From contig JAFECV010000048.1 in assembly GCA_018241985.1 (NCBI GenBank), positions 1 through 9,783 of the forward strand: 9,783 nucleotides of DNA, read 5' to 3'. The stretch's first letter is position 1; each line of letters starts with the position of its first letter. Below the pieces are notes generated by a model. That model was not told where the DNA came from. It saw nothing but the letters and a program-made list of their open reading frames with translations, and did not search any database. A program made the translations under genes and the position numbers. Below are positions 1-6,663 of this stretch, piece by piece. The DNA is from Pseudomonadota bacterium. Its GTDB lineage: Bacteria > Pseudomonadota > Gammaproteobacteria > Burkholderiales > Burkholderiaceae_C.

Positions 1-69
1 CTGGCGCCGCATCTCGTCGGCGAAGTGTGGGATGTCCATGACAAGTAGATCCGTGAACGGCGGCACCAT
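1..69 (-). CDS. possible 5' end of a minus-strand gene running off the left edge
   Basis: Reading leftwards from an ATG at 69-67 gives 23 codons without a stop, a readable peptide (MVPPFTDLLVMDIPHFADEM at the start) that continues past the window edge. A GTG directly after the ATG is an alternative start. The same frame is open back to a TAA near 143. No convincing ribosome binding site precedes the ATG. The opposite strand is also open from base 1 to a TAG at 46-48, which could instead be the tail of a plus-strand gene, so strand and reality are both undecided. No family is recognised. Confidence 0.2.
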   Translation of the reverse strand, partial: MVPPFTDLLVMDIPHFADEMRRQ

Positions 70-128
70 CGCCGCCGTGTTCAGGATCTCGTGCCTTCCG
101 GCCGGTGCAAGCCCGCCGCCATCAACCC

Positions 129-156
129 GAGACACACACCTTTAGCCCGATAAAAT
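129..156 (+). promoter_or_regulatory. candidate sigma-70 promoter for the HU-like gene
   Basis: A GAGACA box at 129-134 (4 of 6 to TTGACA) and a TAAAAT box at 151-156 (5 of 6 to TATAAT) are separated by 16 bases, in the only AT-richer patch before the HU-like gene. Transcription would start near 163 and leave a leader of about 60 bases. This is a consensus match by eye only. Confidence 0.35.
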
Positions 157-224
157 CGATCCTCGCGCGATGTGCCATCCGGCGCTGCGCGATCCCCTCA
201 TCACAAAGATCAACATCGAGAACC

Positions 225-620
225 ATGGCAACTGCGAAGAAAACCACCAAGCTGGCACCTGCAACGAAGACCGCCAAGGCCAAGACTCCCGCTGCAGCGG
301 TCGTCCGTCCCATCAAGGACACCTTCACCAAAGGGGCTCTGACAAACCACCTAGCGGAACTGTCGGGCGTCGAGCCCAAGGCCGTGAAGGCCGTGCTGGC
401 CGCCCTGGAGACCACCGTGCTCGGAGCGGTCAACAAGAAGGGCGCGGGCGAGTTCACCCTGCCCGGCCTGCTCAAGATCGGTGTGCAGAAGGTTCCCGCC
501 AAGCCCAAGCGCAAGGGCATTAACCCGTTCACGAAAGAGGAACAGGTCTTCGCGGCGAAACCCGCGACCGTGCGCATCAAGGCCCGCGCGCTCAAGAAGC
601 TCAAAGACGCCGCGCTCTGA
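225..620 (+). CDS. HU-family DNA-binding protein with a basic N-terminal tail
   Basis: A 131-residue histone-like nucleoid protein that should bind and bend double-stranded DNA as a dimer. Residues about 32-129 match the HU/IHF fold: a helical dimerisation half (FTKGALTNHLAELSG, then a second helix through about 70), and a beta-arm half in which NPFTKEE at 100-106 occupies the place of the usual arm-tip NPxTGE. The first 27 residues are an extra Lys/Ala/Thr-rich tail (MATAKKTTKLAPATKTAKAK) of the kind seen in several beta- and gammaproteobacterial HU paralogues, so the protein is longer than the standard 90 residues. The frame is open back to 105, but the ATG at 225 is chosen because the HU tail begins there; only a weak GAG lies before it. 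It faces the minus-strand defence operon tail to tail. It may be an island-encoded nucleoid protein. The family call is firm; its role in this island is unknown. Confidence 0.9.
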   Translation: MATAKKTTKLAPATKTAKAKTPAAAVVRPIKDTFTKGALTNHLAELSGVEPKAVKAVLAALETTVLGAVNKKGAGEFTLPGLLKIGVQKVPAKPKRKGINPFTKEEQVFAAKPATVRIKARALKKLKDAAL

Positions 621-727
621 GTTGGCTCAGTAGCGGCCCGATCATCCGTGCCGCCCCGCCCAACCGTTCGACCGGCATCGCCCTACGAAGCGCTACAGCC
701 TGGATGTCGGGAAGCGACGTCAGTTCG

Positions 728-757
728 AAGGGCGAGGACTTTCGCTACCCCTCGCCC
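728..757. repeat. inverted repeat between the two convergent genes
   Basis: GGGCGAGG (730-737) and CCTCGCCC (750-757) form a perfect 8-bp stem with a 12-base loop. The structure covers the stop codon of the serine protease gene (TAG, bases 747-745 read on the minus strand). It sits between the convergent HU-like and protease genes, where a bidirectional terminator would be expected, but neither side has a T-tract, so intrinsic termination is unproven. The rest of 621-744 shows nothing I can name. Confidence 0.3.
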
Positions 758-1584
758 CCTTGGCTGTCCTGCTGACCCTTGATCATATGGGCCAACGCCC
801 TGATGAACGGTTGCGCCGCACACATCGCGACGTTCTCACGGTTGTCCCAGGCACTTTGGATACCGATCAACCGATAGTCATAGGCCGAACCCTGCGGAGG
901 ATGCCGTGTACCGAAGACAGGGCCTCCGCTCATCCCGCCAATGTCGAACTGTCGCTCCCATTCCGCGACGGTCTCGAAGTCGACCCTAGCGAATAGGCGT
1001 TGATGCTTCGTCGGCCGCAAGTCGGCAGGTCGTTCAGGCAGGTGTATCACGCGCACCGTGACGTGGCTTTTCAATGAAGGCCTGTCATGATTCAAGGTCG
1101 CGAACTGGATTGGCAGGCCGACCAGAGTCCAGAACGAAAACTCCTCCAGATCCTCCGCGTCCCACTGTTCCTTCCTGACCGGAACGATGCCGCTCTTTGC
1201 GAGCGCGATCGACGCCATCGGATCCAGGAGGTACGCCGCGTAATCCAGTCCATCTTCATGGAAGAAAAGGATGTCCTTGTCGAGATTCACATCCACCGGA
1301 TACGCCGGGAACCCGTGGTCGGTGACCATCGAATCGTCGATAGCCCAATCCGACAGGATCGAACCATGGGCTACTGCTTGCCTCAGCTCCGCGAAGACAT
1401 GCCCGGCCGTGATGGCGAGCAGGACGCCCTCGACATCGACCACGAAGGCGCTGAAGTTGTAGCGTTTCGGCCTTCCGCCATTGGATGCCTTGGCATGTTC
1501 ACCGGAGTCCACACACGTCAGGTTGATGTAGTGCCGATGAAGATTTCTCAGGTCTGCATGATTCAGAATCAGTTCGTCCGCCAC
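745..1584 (-). CDS. trypsin-like serine protease, third gene of the Hachiman operon
   Basis: A 279-residue protein with the marks of the chymotrypsin/trypsin-like peptidase fold. His62 lies in ITAGHVF, the candidate Asp114 in GLDYAAYLL, and Ser219 in GGMSGGPVFG, the classic GxSGGP nucleophile loop, followed by the strand LIGIQSAW (239-246). All three catalytic residues are therefore present, and it should be an active endopeptidase. No signal peptide or membrane segment is seen, so it should act in the cytoplasm, unlike periplasmic Deg/HtrA proteases, and no PDZ domain follows. The start is GTG at 1584, with AGGGG six bases upstream. It begins only 12 bases after hamB ends, so it is almost certainly co-transcribed with hamA-hamB. 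Hand counts of three 60-base rows give about 55-57% GC, lower than rows of hamB (67-68%), so it may have a separate origin. Its substrate is unknown; cleavage of HamA, HamB or a host or phage protein during infection would be plausible but is inference. Confidence 0.85.
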   Translation of the reverse strand: MADELILNHADLRNLHRHYINLTCVDSGEHAKASNGGRPKRYNFSAFVVDVEGVLLAITAGHVFAELRQAVAHGSILSDWAIDDSMVTDHGFPAYPVDVNLDKDILFFHEDGLDYAAYLLDPMASIALAKSGIVPVRKEQWDAEDLEEFSFWTLVGLPIQFATLNHDRPSLKSHVTVRVIHLPERPADLRPTKHQRLFARVDFETVAEWERQFDIGGMSGGPVFGTRHPPQGSAYDYRLIGIQSAWDNRENVAMCAAQPFIRALAHMIKGQQDSQGGEG

Positions 1585-1596
1585 CGCTATCCCCTG

Positions 1597-4500
1597 TCAA
1601 GGCCGCTGTGCTGAGCCAAGGTCCACGTGGCCAGGCCCCAGATACTCCAGCGAGAACTTGCCGAGATCGCCGGCTGAGGTCGCGACGATCAAACCCTTGG
1701 AACTGGGCGTCCAACCGAGCGTCCCGACCTCCCGGAAGTCGGCCGTGAACACGCTGCGTTCCTTCCCCGGCCCGCCTCCAAGGCGCAATGGCGTGCCGGG
1801 CGGCATCGGGACGCCTTGCCACGCGATGGGGCTCGTGTATTCGGTCGCGGCCCACGCTTGCACGGCCTGCGCGCCACCATGTCCATGGAAATCGAGCCAC
1901 AGCGTATGCGATTCCGGTGTTGGCCAGTTTGGCGACGCGGACAAAGCCTGCACTTCGTCCGAAGCAAGCCAAGCCATCAGGCCGCGGATCGAATCGAAGT
2001 TCGCCCCCGTGGACGTGACGGCCTGGATGGCCGCCAGCCGCGATCCAAAGCCCGCCTGAATCAGTATTGCGGCGGCGATCACCAGCGTCCCCGTTTCCAG
2101 TGCAGCAACGGCGTGCGCCCGAGGGTAATCGGAAAGCTTGGCCTCGTCCGAGAACAGGTCTTCGTGCGCCTCTGCACGCACCCGGACTGCCTCCATCGCC
2201 CAAGGCAGGTTGTAGACGAAGGCCTGTTCGATGAACTGCACGGCTTCGTCGTTGTCCCTCGACGAAGCCTCGGACACTGGTTCCCCGATAAGCCAGCGTC
2301 TAAGCAAGGGCTTCCAGCCGTCGATCAGCTTCTCTGGCCGGAACGGCGAGATGTCGAACGCGATCTCGGCGAAGGCCGTGATCGCAGCGACTGCCTCTTC
2401 CTGATCACCGGCGCCGATGTTCACATTGGCCGCCAGCAGGAGGCGCTCCAGCTCTGGCGCGCGCTCGTCGAGTGCCTTTCCAGCGGCAAGCCCCACGCCG
2501 GCAAGGAAGTACCCTCGCCGTTGTGTCGGCGTGCTGTTGCGCCAGATGTACTTGGCGCGAGCATGCAACCCCGCCGGCAGCATTCTCCGAACGTCTTCCT
2601 TGTAGCGTGCGAGGCGTCGCTGGAACAGCGAAGCCACCAGGATCTCGTCGAGCTTGGTCTCGACCTCGGCATCGAGCACGAAGGTCTCGCCGAGCAAGCT
2701 GAAGATCGCGGTGTCCAGGCTCGCCAGATGCTGGCCCCATCGTTGCCTCGCGTCGCCGGCCTCCTCGGCTGCCTCGGAGGCGAGCACCGGAAACTCCCAT
2801 GCGGCCTGACCGGCAACGTACTCGATCAACTGGTCAGCATCGCGGGAGCCCAACTTCTTGATCATCCGGCTGAGCAACGCCACGACCAGCCGGAGCAGGC
2901 CACTTTCCATCTCCCGACCAGCCTGGTTCGACACCAGTTCCTGCCAGTCGTTGCGCCGCTGGCGGTGGTTGTCGAACATCGGATAGAGCACCAGGCCTTC
3001 GACGTCGATGTAGGCGCGCCCGGCTCGACCGACGACATTGCGGAACTCCGAAGCGGCGAGAAGATCGCGGCCGCGCCTCACCCCGCGAAAGACCAGCGAA
3101 GTCGCGGCGAGGTTGAGACCCTGGGCCAACGTCGGCGATGACACCGTGACGCGAAGCACGCCCTCCCGCAGCAATCGCTCGACCTCCTTGCGGTACGGTG
3201 TGGGCAACGCGCCGTGGTGGACCGCCACGCCCAGCTTCAGGCACGCCAGGATGTCGTGGTCGGGCCCGAACCATTCCGTGCCGACGGCCAATGCCGTCGC
3301 CAGCGCGGAGACCGGTTGCACGAGCACCGACTCGATGTGGCCCCGCTTGTGCATCTCGATGATGCTCGCGGCCAGGGGCAGCACCGAACGACGCATCGGG
3401 CAAAAGACGAGGACGGTCTGGCCCTCTTCCACTAGGCGCCAGGCCGTTGCGATGCACAGTTCCCCCTGGTCGGCCGGGAACAGTTTTCTGGCGCGACCGC
3501 GCGTCGGTTTCTTCGCGACCACGAACTTCGGGATGAAGGGCTTTTCGTCACCCACGCTCACGCCGAGCTGAGCATGCTGGCCTTTCCATTCGACCTCGCC
3601 GAAGCGCAGCCGGGTCGGTCGCCAGTCGTCCTTGATGAGCCCGTCAGGCTGATCGCGCGTCAGCCAGGCGGCGAAGTCCTCCAACTGGTGTCCATCGGGC
3701 AAGATCGCCGAGAGGCATACGATGCGCCGTCCGGCAGCGTCGGACCGCCGCAGCAAGCGCTGAATCTGAGCCTCGTAGCGCACCTCGCGCTCGCCCAGTC
3801 CGATCATGTGGCCTTCGTCCAGCACCACCAGACCCACGTCGTCCAGCAGCGTCGGATCACTACGCAGCGCGAAATCGAGCTTCTCGAGCGTGGCAATGAC
3901 GATGTCTGTCGAGCGCAAGGCATCGACATCCGCGCCGCTGGCACCGATGCTGCCGTACAAGCTGGAAACGGACTTGCCCAATGGGGCAAAGGTACGCCGC
4001 AGCCCAACCTCGGTCTGCGCGGACAGCGCCCGAAGCGGCGTGACGAAGACGATGCGCTTACCCCGCGCCAGGCAGGCCAAGACGCACAGCTCCGCGATGC
4101 GCGTCTTGCCGGCGCTGGTGGGCAGCGACAGCACCAGGTTCGTGCCGGCATCAAGCACACGCCGCGCCGCCTGGAGCTGTGATGGCCAGAGCTCGACCTC
4201 AGACTTGCTCCTGCGGTAGAGCGAGGCGATGAAGAGCTTGCGCAGTCGGGCCCAGTCGCCGACCTCGGCGCCGGGCGGCCCGGAAAGCGGCAGGACCTTG
4301 TGGAAGCTGGTCTCCCAAAGACCGCCCAACAAATGGATCGCCAGACGGTGACACCACCAAGCGGGCACGAGTTCAAGCTCGCCGGCGACCTCGAGACCGC
4401 GCTGCAAGCGCCCGCGCGCAAGCGGTAACAAGGCATCGTCGCCGCGTTCCAGAGCCAGCATCGCGACCGCCAGCGCGGCCATGAAGTTGTCCTCCAGGGC

Positions 4501-5109
4501 AATAAGCACAGCGCCAATCCGCTCATCGGACGCCCCAGCACCATCCGTGTCGTCGCCATCGGCCAATGTGTCGGGCCGCCCCAATGCGGCAACAACCGCA
4601 CCCTCGCCCCCCTGGCCCGAGGAGAACCATGCGCCGACATCCCCGGCCAGGCCGTCGAGATCGCGGAGCATCAGCTTCGCCAGCCCCTTCTCCATCGCCG
4701 AAAGGTTCGCGTCGACCAGACCCTGGTGCAGCAGCGAGTAGGCTCGTGCGGAAAAGCGGCCCAGGTGATAGGCCGCCGCGGCGACGAGGCGATGGAAGTC
4801 GCGCTCCGCGCTGGCCGTCCCCCGCGCAACCACGGCTTCGAGCGCTTCGGCGGCTACCTCGAAGGCCCTGCGAGCCGTCTCGGCGTCGCCGTCCAAGTCG
4901 ACGTACCGCAGGCCATGCTGCAGCAGCGAGTAGCCATAGGACAGCAAATCGTCCGACAGCTCAGCGCCGAAATTCGGTGCATCTTCCGGCAGAGAGCCAT
5001 CGCGCCAGATCATCGCGCGCGCCTGGCCACGGGCGAGCAGCCGGGCACGGAATCCCGGCACCACGGCCGCGTCAATGTTGGCTTTCAGTTCCTCGAGTGT
5101 CGCAGCCAT
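1597..5109 (-). CDS. hamB: Hachiman defence helicase HamB (Ski2-like DEAD/DEAH superfamily 2)
   Basis: A 1170-residue ATP-dependent helicase, the sensor and translocase half of the HamAB anti-phage complex. Residues 1-300 are a helical N-terminal region without a recognised motif, with an acidic linker near 184-197. The helicase core follows: Walker A SAGKT at 332-336, DEGH at 431-434 (motif II), CLSAI at 465-469 (motif III), motif V in VSSPTLAQGLNLAA at 656-669, and NVVGRAGRAY at 691-700 (motif VI). The GRAGR signature and the order of motifs are of the Ski2/Hel308 type. Residues about 750-1170 are an unassigned, mostly helical C-terminal part. The identification as HamB rests on this architecture plus the adjacent DUF1837 gene; such a pair is known as Hachiman, and as AbpA-AbpB in E. 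coli. The ATG overlaps the hamA stop by one base (TAATG) after a GGGGGG-rich ribosome binding site, implying translational coupling. In the published model HamB holds HamA inactive until it meets damaged or abnormal DNA. Confidence 0.9.
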   Translation of the reverse strand: MAATLEELKANIDAAVVPGFRARLLARGQARAMIWRDGSLPEDAPNFGAELSDDLLSYGYSLLQHGLRYVDLDGDAETARRAFEVAAEALEAVVARGTASAERDFHRLVAAAAYHLGRFSARAYSLLHQGLVDANLSAMEKGLAKLMLRDLDGLAGDVGAWFSSGQGGEGAVVAALGRPDTLADGDDTDGAGASDERIGAVLIALEDNFMAALAVAMLALERGDDALLPLARGRLQRGLEVAGELELVPAWWCHRLAIHLLGGLWETSFHKVLPLSGPPGAEVGDWARLRKLFIASLYRRSKSEVELWPSQLQAARRVLDAGTNLVLSLPTSAGKTRIAELCVLACLARGKRIVFVTPLRALSAQTEVGLRRTFAPLGKSVSSLYGSIGASGADVDALRSTDIVIATLEKLDFALRSDPTLLDDVGLVVLDEGHMIGLGEREVRYEAQIQRLLRRSDAAGRRIVCLSAILPDGHQLEDFAAWLTRDQPDGLIKDDWRPTRLRFGEVEWKGQHAQLGVSVGDEKPFIPKFVVAKKPTRGRARKLFPADQGELCIATAWRLVEEGQTVLVFCPMRRSVLPLAASIIEMHKRGHIESVLVQPVSALATALAVGTEWFGPDHDILACLKLGVAVHHGALPTPYRKEVERLLREGVLRVTVSSPTLAQGLNLAATSLVFRGVRRGRDLLAASEFRNVVGRAGRAYIDVEGLVLYPMFDNHRQRRNDWQELVSNQAGREMESGLLRLVVALLSRMIKKLGSRDADQLIEYVAGQAAWEFPVLASEAAEEAGDARQRWGQHLASLDTAIFSLLGETFVLDAEVETKLDEILVASLFQRRLARYKEDVRRMLPAGLHARAKYIWRNSTPTQRRGYFLAGVGLAAGKALDERAPELERLLLAANVNIGAGDQEEAVAAITAFAEIAFDISPFRPEKLIDGWKPLLRRWLIGEPVSEASSRDNDEAVQFIEQAFVYNLPWAMEAVRVRAEAHEDLFSDEAKLSDYPRAHAVAALETGTLVIAAAILIQAGFGSRLAAIQAVTSTGANFDSIRGLMAWLASDEVQALSASPNWPTPESHTLWLDFHGHGGAQAVQAWAATEYTSPIAWQGVPMPPGTPLRLGGGPGKERSVFTADFREVGTLGWTPSSKGLIVATSAGDLGKFSLEYLGPGHVDLGSAQRP

Positions 5110-5876
5110 TATTTGCCCCCCTTGCCGATCGCCGCGAAGACCGCTTTGATGAAGTCCTGGTGCCCTTCAACATGAAGGCCGACGTAGTGCTGTGGCACGG
5201 CACCGGTATAGGACTGCAGGTTGGTTTTCAGAAGTTTCAACGGGTCGTTGCCCGAGAAAGTGAAGAGCATGTGCGAAACCTGGGAGGCACGGATGCCGTC
5301 CTTGAGCAGGGCCTTGTCCAGCGCATCGCCGAGCACCGTGTCGCCGGACTCGTTCGAGCGGTCGGCGACAAACGCGAGCGCATGCGGCGACGGGAGCCCG
5401 CTGTTGGCGCAGAGCGCCGCCCTGGCTTCGTCGATGACAGCCGTGCGCATCCCTGCCCGGCTCTTGACCTCTGCCTTGAGGATCTTCAGGCTGCCACTTT
5501 TCGGATCCAGGTTGAAGGCCAGCACGTCTTCGCCGCGCATCGACATATTGCGATGGTCCTTCCAGCGCAAACGCCTGATGCCGAGATTGAAGGGCGTGGC
5601 CTCATACACATACGCGTTGCACAGGATCTCGCCCAGATCGCCGGAGCGGATGGATGCCTGCGTTGGGAGCTTCTGCTCGACATGGGCGGCGGCAGCCGGC
5701 TTGCCCAGCTTCTTCAGCAGACCCGCGATGCGCTTCGGATCCGTGTAATAGCCCGGAACGGCCTTCGCGATCGCACCAATCGCTTGTGCTTGCTTACCGG
5801 CAGCAATACCCAGCCCGCGCAACCTGTGCGTCCGAACGGACTCCTCGGTTCCGACACTCCACTTCGCGAACTCCAT
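5109..5876 (-). CDS. hamA: Hachiman effector nuclease HamA (DUF1837)
   Basis: A 255-residue DUF1837 protein, the nuclease subunit of Hachiman. Counting from the upstream ATG at 5879, the family core is SGDLGEILCNAYV around Glu84, then RGEDVLAF with Asp118, then KAEVKSR with Glu137 and Lys139. This E...D...ExK arrangement is a PD-(D/E)xK nuclease active site and all residues are intact; an E-x-K pair at nearly the same position is the catalytic pair I recall for studied HamA. Two ATG codons stand together at 5879 and 5876. A strong AGGAGG (5887-5882) is only 2 bases from the first but 5 from the second, so the second is chosen. The stop codon shares one base with the hamB start. The gene follows the RES toxin after a gap of about 73 bases holding an inverted repeat, so it may be read from the upstream promoter or from one in that gap. 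DNA degradation by freed HamA is the known outcome in this family. Confidence 0.88.
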   Translation of the reverse strand: MEFAKWSVGTEESVRTHRLRGLGIAAGKQAQAIGAIAKAVPGYYTDPKRIAGLLKKLGKPAAAAHVEQKLPTQASIRSGDLGEILCNAYVYEATPFNLGIRRLRWKDHRNMSMRGEDVLAFNLDPKSGSLKILKAEVKSRAGMRTAVIDEARAALCANSGLPSPHALAFVADRSNESGDTVLGDALDKALLKDGIRASQVSHMLFTFSGNDPLKLLKTNLQSYTGAVPQHYVGLHVEGHQDFIKAVFAAIGKGGK

Positions 5877-5881
5877 CATCT

Positions 5882-5887
5882 CCTCCT
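5882..5887 (-). promoter_or_regulatory. strong Shine-Dalgarno of hamA
   Basis: AGGAGG on the minus strand, the best ribosome binding site in the island. Its spacing favours the second of two consecutive ATG codons (5876 rather than 5879). It implies that hamA starts a translation unit independently of the RES gene, unlike hamB and the toxin gene, which overlap their upstream partners. Confidence 0.7.
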
Positions 5888-5909
5888 ATTGTTCTTGGTG
5901 ATCAGCCGA

Positions 5910-5943
5910 CCTGGGAACACCCCTCGCCCGCATGTTTCCCAGG
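5910..5943. repeat. inverted repeat in the gap between the RES toxin gene and hamA
   Basis: CCTGGGAA (5910-5917) and TTCCCAGG (5936-5943) are perfect reverse complements separated by 18 bases. The repeat fills most of the gap between the RES stop and the hamA ribosome binding site and lies in the transcript direction of both. No T-tract follows on the minus strand, so it is not a clear terminator; an operator for a regulator, a processing site, or an attenuator separating toxin-antitoxin from Hachiman expression are the alternatives. Confidence 0.45.
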
Positions 5944-5949
5944 TTTGAA

Positions 5950-6663
5950 CTACGGCGACTCCTTGCCCGGCACGATGTCGACGCCAATCCGATCGGCCAG
6001 ATTCAGCAGCTGCGCATAGGTCTGTTCGTGTTTCAGCAGGTTGCGCGAATCGCCGACCTGCTGCAGCGCGCCTTTGGGAATTCGGTCGCCGAACAGCATC
6101 ACAGCGCGTGCCGAGTCGTCCTGGCGGGAGATCCAGGACAGCCCCTGAATGTCCGGATATTGGGCGTGGATGGCCTCGGCCCATCGGCGCGTCGCCGGGT
6201 ACTGGTCCTTCTCGGTATCGATGAGCTGCTTGCGCTGCACCCCCAGCTTGCGCAACGCCACGCTGCCGAGGTCGGCGAGCTTCAGTGCGTGCTTTACCTT
6301 GACCTCGGAGTGCAATTGCCCTTCCAGCTTGCGCTTGTCGTAGTGCTTGAAGCCGGGGGCATGCGATACATCGTGGAACACCGACTCCATGGCGGCCGCC
6401 TCAAATGTGGCCGCGGCATAGAGGGTCGGGATGAGGTCGCCCTTGGTGTCGCGGATCGGGCTGAAGCGCGCGTTGCCCTTCAGACCCGGATTGAACTGGT
6501 CGGCCTCGTACAGATCCTGATGCACACGGTGCAGCACCTGTTCGGCGGGCAACGTCCACGGAGTGATGTGAAGCGTGGCCGGTGGCGCCGGGGTTGTCGT
6601 GCCGTCGCCGCCTGCGGGAGGTGACGCGCTGGCGGCTGGCGGGGCCTTGCGCGGCTTAGGCAT
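5950..6663 (-). CDS. RES-domain toxin (NAD+-degrading type)
   Basis: A 237-residue RES-family protein. Known RES toxins consume NAD+ (phosphorolysis or hydrolysis) and are kept in check by a partner with a DUF2384 C-terminus. The first 35 residues are a low-complexity Pro/Ala/Thr leader (PPAASASPPAGGDGTTTPAPP). The RES domain spans about 40-228. LHRVH holds Arg46, NARFSP (64-69) and TLYAA (80-84) resemble the usual RFSP...LY segment, Glu93 lies in AAMESVF, and Ser176 in GLSWISRQ completes the Arg-Glu-Ser set that names the family. The frame extends upstream to 6810, but the ATG at 6663 is chosen: it overlaps the antitoxin end by 8 bases and has GGAAGG 8 bases upstream, the expected coupled arrangement. 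All signature residues are intact, so activity is likely. It stops about 73 bases before hamA in the same direction. Confidence 0.85.
   Translation of the reverse strand: MPKPRKAPPAASASPPAGGDGTTTPAPPATLHITPWTLPAEQVLHRVHQDLYEADQFNPGLKGNARFSPIRDTKGDLIPTLYAAATFEAAAMESVFHDVSHAPGFKHYDKRKLEGQLHSEVKVKHALKLADLGSVALRKLGVQRKQLIDTEKDQYPATRRWAEAIHAQYPDIQGLSWISRQDDSARAVMLFGDRIPKGALQQVGDSRNLLKHEQTYAQLLNLADRIGVDIVPGKESP

Noticed and set aside
105..224. Upstream extension of the HU-like frame to 105
   Set aside because: The extra 40 residues are unlike any HU tail, cross the candidate promoter and lack a ribosome binding site; the Lys/Ala tail typical of the family begins at 225.
1816..3141. Long plus-strand open frame of 441 codons opposite hamB
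   Set aside because: It is an antisense shadow of the helicase gene in GC-rich DNA: the minus strand carries all helicase motifs in order, whereas this frame is rich in Arg, His and Gln with no motif.
4566..5948. Plus-strand open frame of 460 codons across the hamB start and hamA
   Set aside because: It runs antisense through two well-supported genes, has a Pro/Arg-rich composition and no domain.
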